From assembly GCA_036172665.1 (NCBI GenBank), contig JAYKNF010000015.1:3720001-3784000 (forward strand): 64,000 nt of DNA, given 5' to 3'. This document shows positions 62,596 through 64,000 of the stretch, one piece after another. Below the pieces are notes generated by a model. It was not told where the DNA came from, ran no database searches, and was given only the letters and a program-made list of their open reading frames with translations. Source of the stretch: Prosopocoilus inquinatus (Eukaryota; Arthropoda; Insecta; Coleoptera; Lucanidae). The position numbers and the translations under genes were made by a program. How positions within the stretch are numbered: the stretch's first letter is position 1; each line of letters opens with the position of its first letter.

Positions 62596-63250
62596 GATTT
62601 CCCTCGGTTGCAGAACGTATTGTGGTTCCGGTTCTTCTTCGTTTTCATGAGTGTGACGTCGATGCCCTCGTTGTTGTCGACGCTTTCTGCTTCGCGATCC
62701 CAGTTGTGTGACGTAACCGCGTCTGGTGATCTCGCTGGGATTGGGTAAGCTGCCTTTGGAAACTTCACGTCGCGCGTAACCTCGACATTCTTTTCATTCA
62801 CCTACCAAACTCGGTATGCCTTCTACGTGAGTGAATATCGTAGGAGTACTTCTTTACTTCGAGACTGGAGCTTCCCCTTGTTTGGCGATCTGTCTAGGCA
62901 AAACACACTGCGGCCAAAACATTTCAAGTAACTTACGTTTGGCACATGCCCGATCCAGACTTCGAATGGCGTACGTCCGTTGAGCCTTTCCGTTGAACAA
63001 CGGTTCCTGACAACACGGTGTTGAGACGGCTTCGGCCCAGAATGAAGATGAGAGGTTTGATTGCAGCAATGAACAACGTGCGGAGTCCATTAAAGTTCTG
63101 TTCATTCTTTCCGCCATGCCATTTTGCTGGGGGGTGTACGGGGCACTGAGTCTTCGCTGAATACCATTCCTTCAGGAAACCTTCAAATTCATTGTTTACG
63201 TCCGTTGTCGGTACTTTATTTTATTTCCACGAACGTTTTCGACGAGCGCC
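62596..63250 (-). pseudogene. Copia-2 integrase C-terminal part and linker
   Basis: Minus strand 63117: GMAERMNRTLMDSARCSLLQ, SNLSSSFWAEAVSTPC, the Glu-containing end of the integrase core. Frames then shift (62854-63117) and NEKNVEVTRDVKFPKAAYP (62801) gives the linker region. The central integrase part (63130-63389) is frameshifted; NEFEGFLKEWYS-like remnants can be glimpsed. Confidence 0.75.
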
Positions 63251-63388
63251 TTGTATGCTATGAATTCCTTGAGGACTTTATCTTTACTTTTTATGAAGCG
63301 CACTTCACACAATCTCGATCTTTCGTCTTTGAAACTAACAAAGTATTTTGCTCCCCCGTTCGACCGATATCTGAACGGGCCACAAATA

Positions 63389-63598
63389 TCAGTATGTACA
63401 TACAGTGTCTAAAATTTCTGCCGTTCTTTCGGAAGTCTTTGGAAACATCGGTTGCGCTAATTTGCCACGAATGCACACGTCACAGTCAAAATTTTCTTCT
63501 AGCTTTACCGATTCGATTCCGTGAATTGCACCTCCTTTTATTGCGTCACGCAAGTCGCGCAAATTTAAATGACCTAGTCCGTAATGGCATGTTTTCAA
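63389..63598 (-). pseudogene. Copia-2 integrase zinc-binding (pre-integrase) part
   Basis: CHYGLGHLNLRDLRDAIKGG and CDVCIRGKLAQPMFPKTSER: the H..H and CX2C pattern of the Copia pre-integrase domain. Confidence 0.82.
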
Positions 63599-63668
63599 CG
63601 AATTATCTAATTCTTTTATATCGACGTTATTTGAAACTTCGGGTCTTTTGTTGAAGGTTTCGTTTCTC

Positions 63669-63932
63669 TCAGAGCAGGTACAAATCCTTTTCTCGGCGTG
63701 CGATTAGCTTTACGCTGCCTTTTCGGTCTGTAACCCTCGCTTCCCTGCTAGTAAAAGTGATTTCAAAACCCCGGTCAGTGATCTTCGCGACAGACAATAG
63801 GTTTGTGCGAAGGTTCGGAACAAGTAACACTTCAGTTAATTCGACCCCCGTGGTTTTATTGTTCGTACACGTTAAAAACTCGATCTGTCCTTTGGCTTCG
63901 ATTTTTGCCGATGCGTCACTTGCGAGATTCAA
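63669..63932 (-). pseudogene. Copia-2 protease region
   Basis: SAKIEAKGQIEFLTCTNNKT, VELTEVLLVPNLRTNLLSVA and GFEITFTSREARVTDRKG, typical of the stretch after the Copia protease site. The D-S-G/A itself lies beyond 63960 or outside the window. A stop separates this part from 63598. Confidence 0.78.
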
Positions 63933-64000
63933 AGGTCCAGATTCGTTAGTATCGATTTTAGTAAAAACATTTGCGTCTTTGCATAAATGCGATGTACAAC

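Larger units (their letters stand above)
60399..64000 (-). mobile_element. Copia-2 retrotransposon, minus strand, cut by window edge
   Basis: 3' LTR (60399-60770), then RNase H, RT, integrase and protease in reverse coordinate order up to 63932 and the window edge. 5' LTR and most of gag lie outside. Several stops and frameshifts. Confidence 0.88.

Noticed and set aside
1..64000. Endogenous viral sequence or envelope gene
   Set aside because: All gag-pol relics fit Gypsy or Copia retrotransposons; no envelope-like frame was seen after any pol.

Overview
This window is eukaryotic and looks like intergenic DNA from a large, AT-rich arthropod genome, almost certainly an insect; the order cannot be fixed from sequence alone. 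The mix of transposons points that way: Penelope, Jockey-like non-LTR, Copia, Gypsy, Tc1, Mos1-like mariner, PIF/Harbinger and hAT, often with short GT..AG introns. I found no host single-copy gene, rRNA or tRNA that I can support. Nearly every recognisable coding stretch belongs to a mobile element, and most are broken by stops, frameshifts or deletions.

Layout. 1-1.5 kb: end of a Penelope-like element (PLE) with a retrozyme-type repeat. 2.4-4.5 kb: non-LTR fragment, foldback repeats, PLE end segments with a hammerhead-like motif. 4.5-6.1 kb: five tandem 312-bp units, each encoding a type I hammerhead ribozyme on the minus strand. 6.1-9.5 kb: a two-gene Harbinger element (DDE transposase and Myb/SANT partner, convergent). 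9.8-11.3 kb: a Tc1 element inside a non-LTR relic. 12.0-12.8 kb: a rearranged, partly palindromic retrozyme array. 13.4-15.1 kb: non-LTR relics and a GC-rich repeat patch. 15.1-17.3 kb: a structurally complete hAT with terminal repeats, 8-bp duplication and an open 494-codon transposase. 19.5-23.0 kb: truncated Gypsy-1. 23.0-27.5 kb: Copia-1 (minus) whose LTR carries a nested solo LTR. 27.9-31.1 kb: a zinc-finger fragment, a mariner-type element with ~205-bp terminal repeats, and a Harbinger derivative. 31.6-34.3 kb: hAT MITE, then Gypsy-3 LTR and gag. 34.3-34.7 kb: a cluster of TCAAGGTCA-type motifs. 35.0-42.7 kb: a 7.7-kb hAT interval (8-bp duplication) holding a mariner and a gutted LTR element with near-identical LTRs. 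43.1-48.5 kb: three tandem repeats, the largest a 148-bp satellite with a 7-unit higher-order period. 48.6-49.3 kb: THAP-like relic. 49.9-60.2 kb: interspersed modules and Gypsy-2, which sits in a foldback repeat. 60.4 kb to the edge: Copia-2 (minus), cut by the window.

How the parts relate. The most interesting system is the hammerhead set. Each 312-bp unit has the complete core (CUGAAGA, stem II, GAAA, two-base-pair stem III with palindromic AGCU loop, stem I with internal loop), the architecture established for animal retrozymes and PLEs. Three such loci lie within 13 kb, two abut PLE end sequences at the same point in the unit, and the PLE end carries its own hammerhead-like motif. This is consistent with a non-autonomous circular-RNA retroelement mobilised by a PLE; mobilisation is inference. 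Two other items look young: the intact hAT at 15.1-17.3 kb and the LTR element at 38.9-42.2 kb (four differences between 266-bp LTRs).
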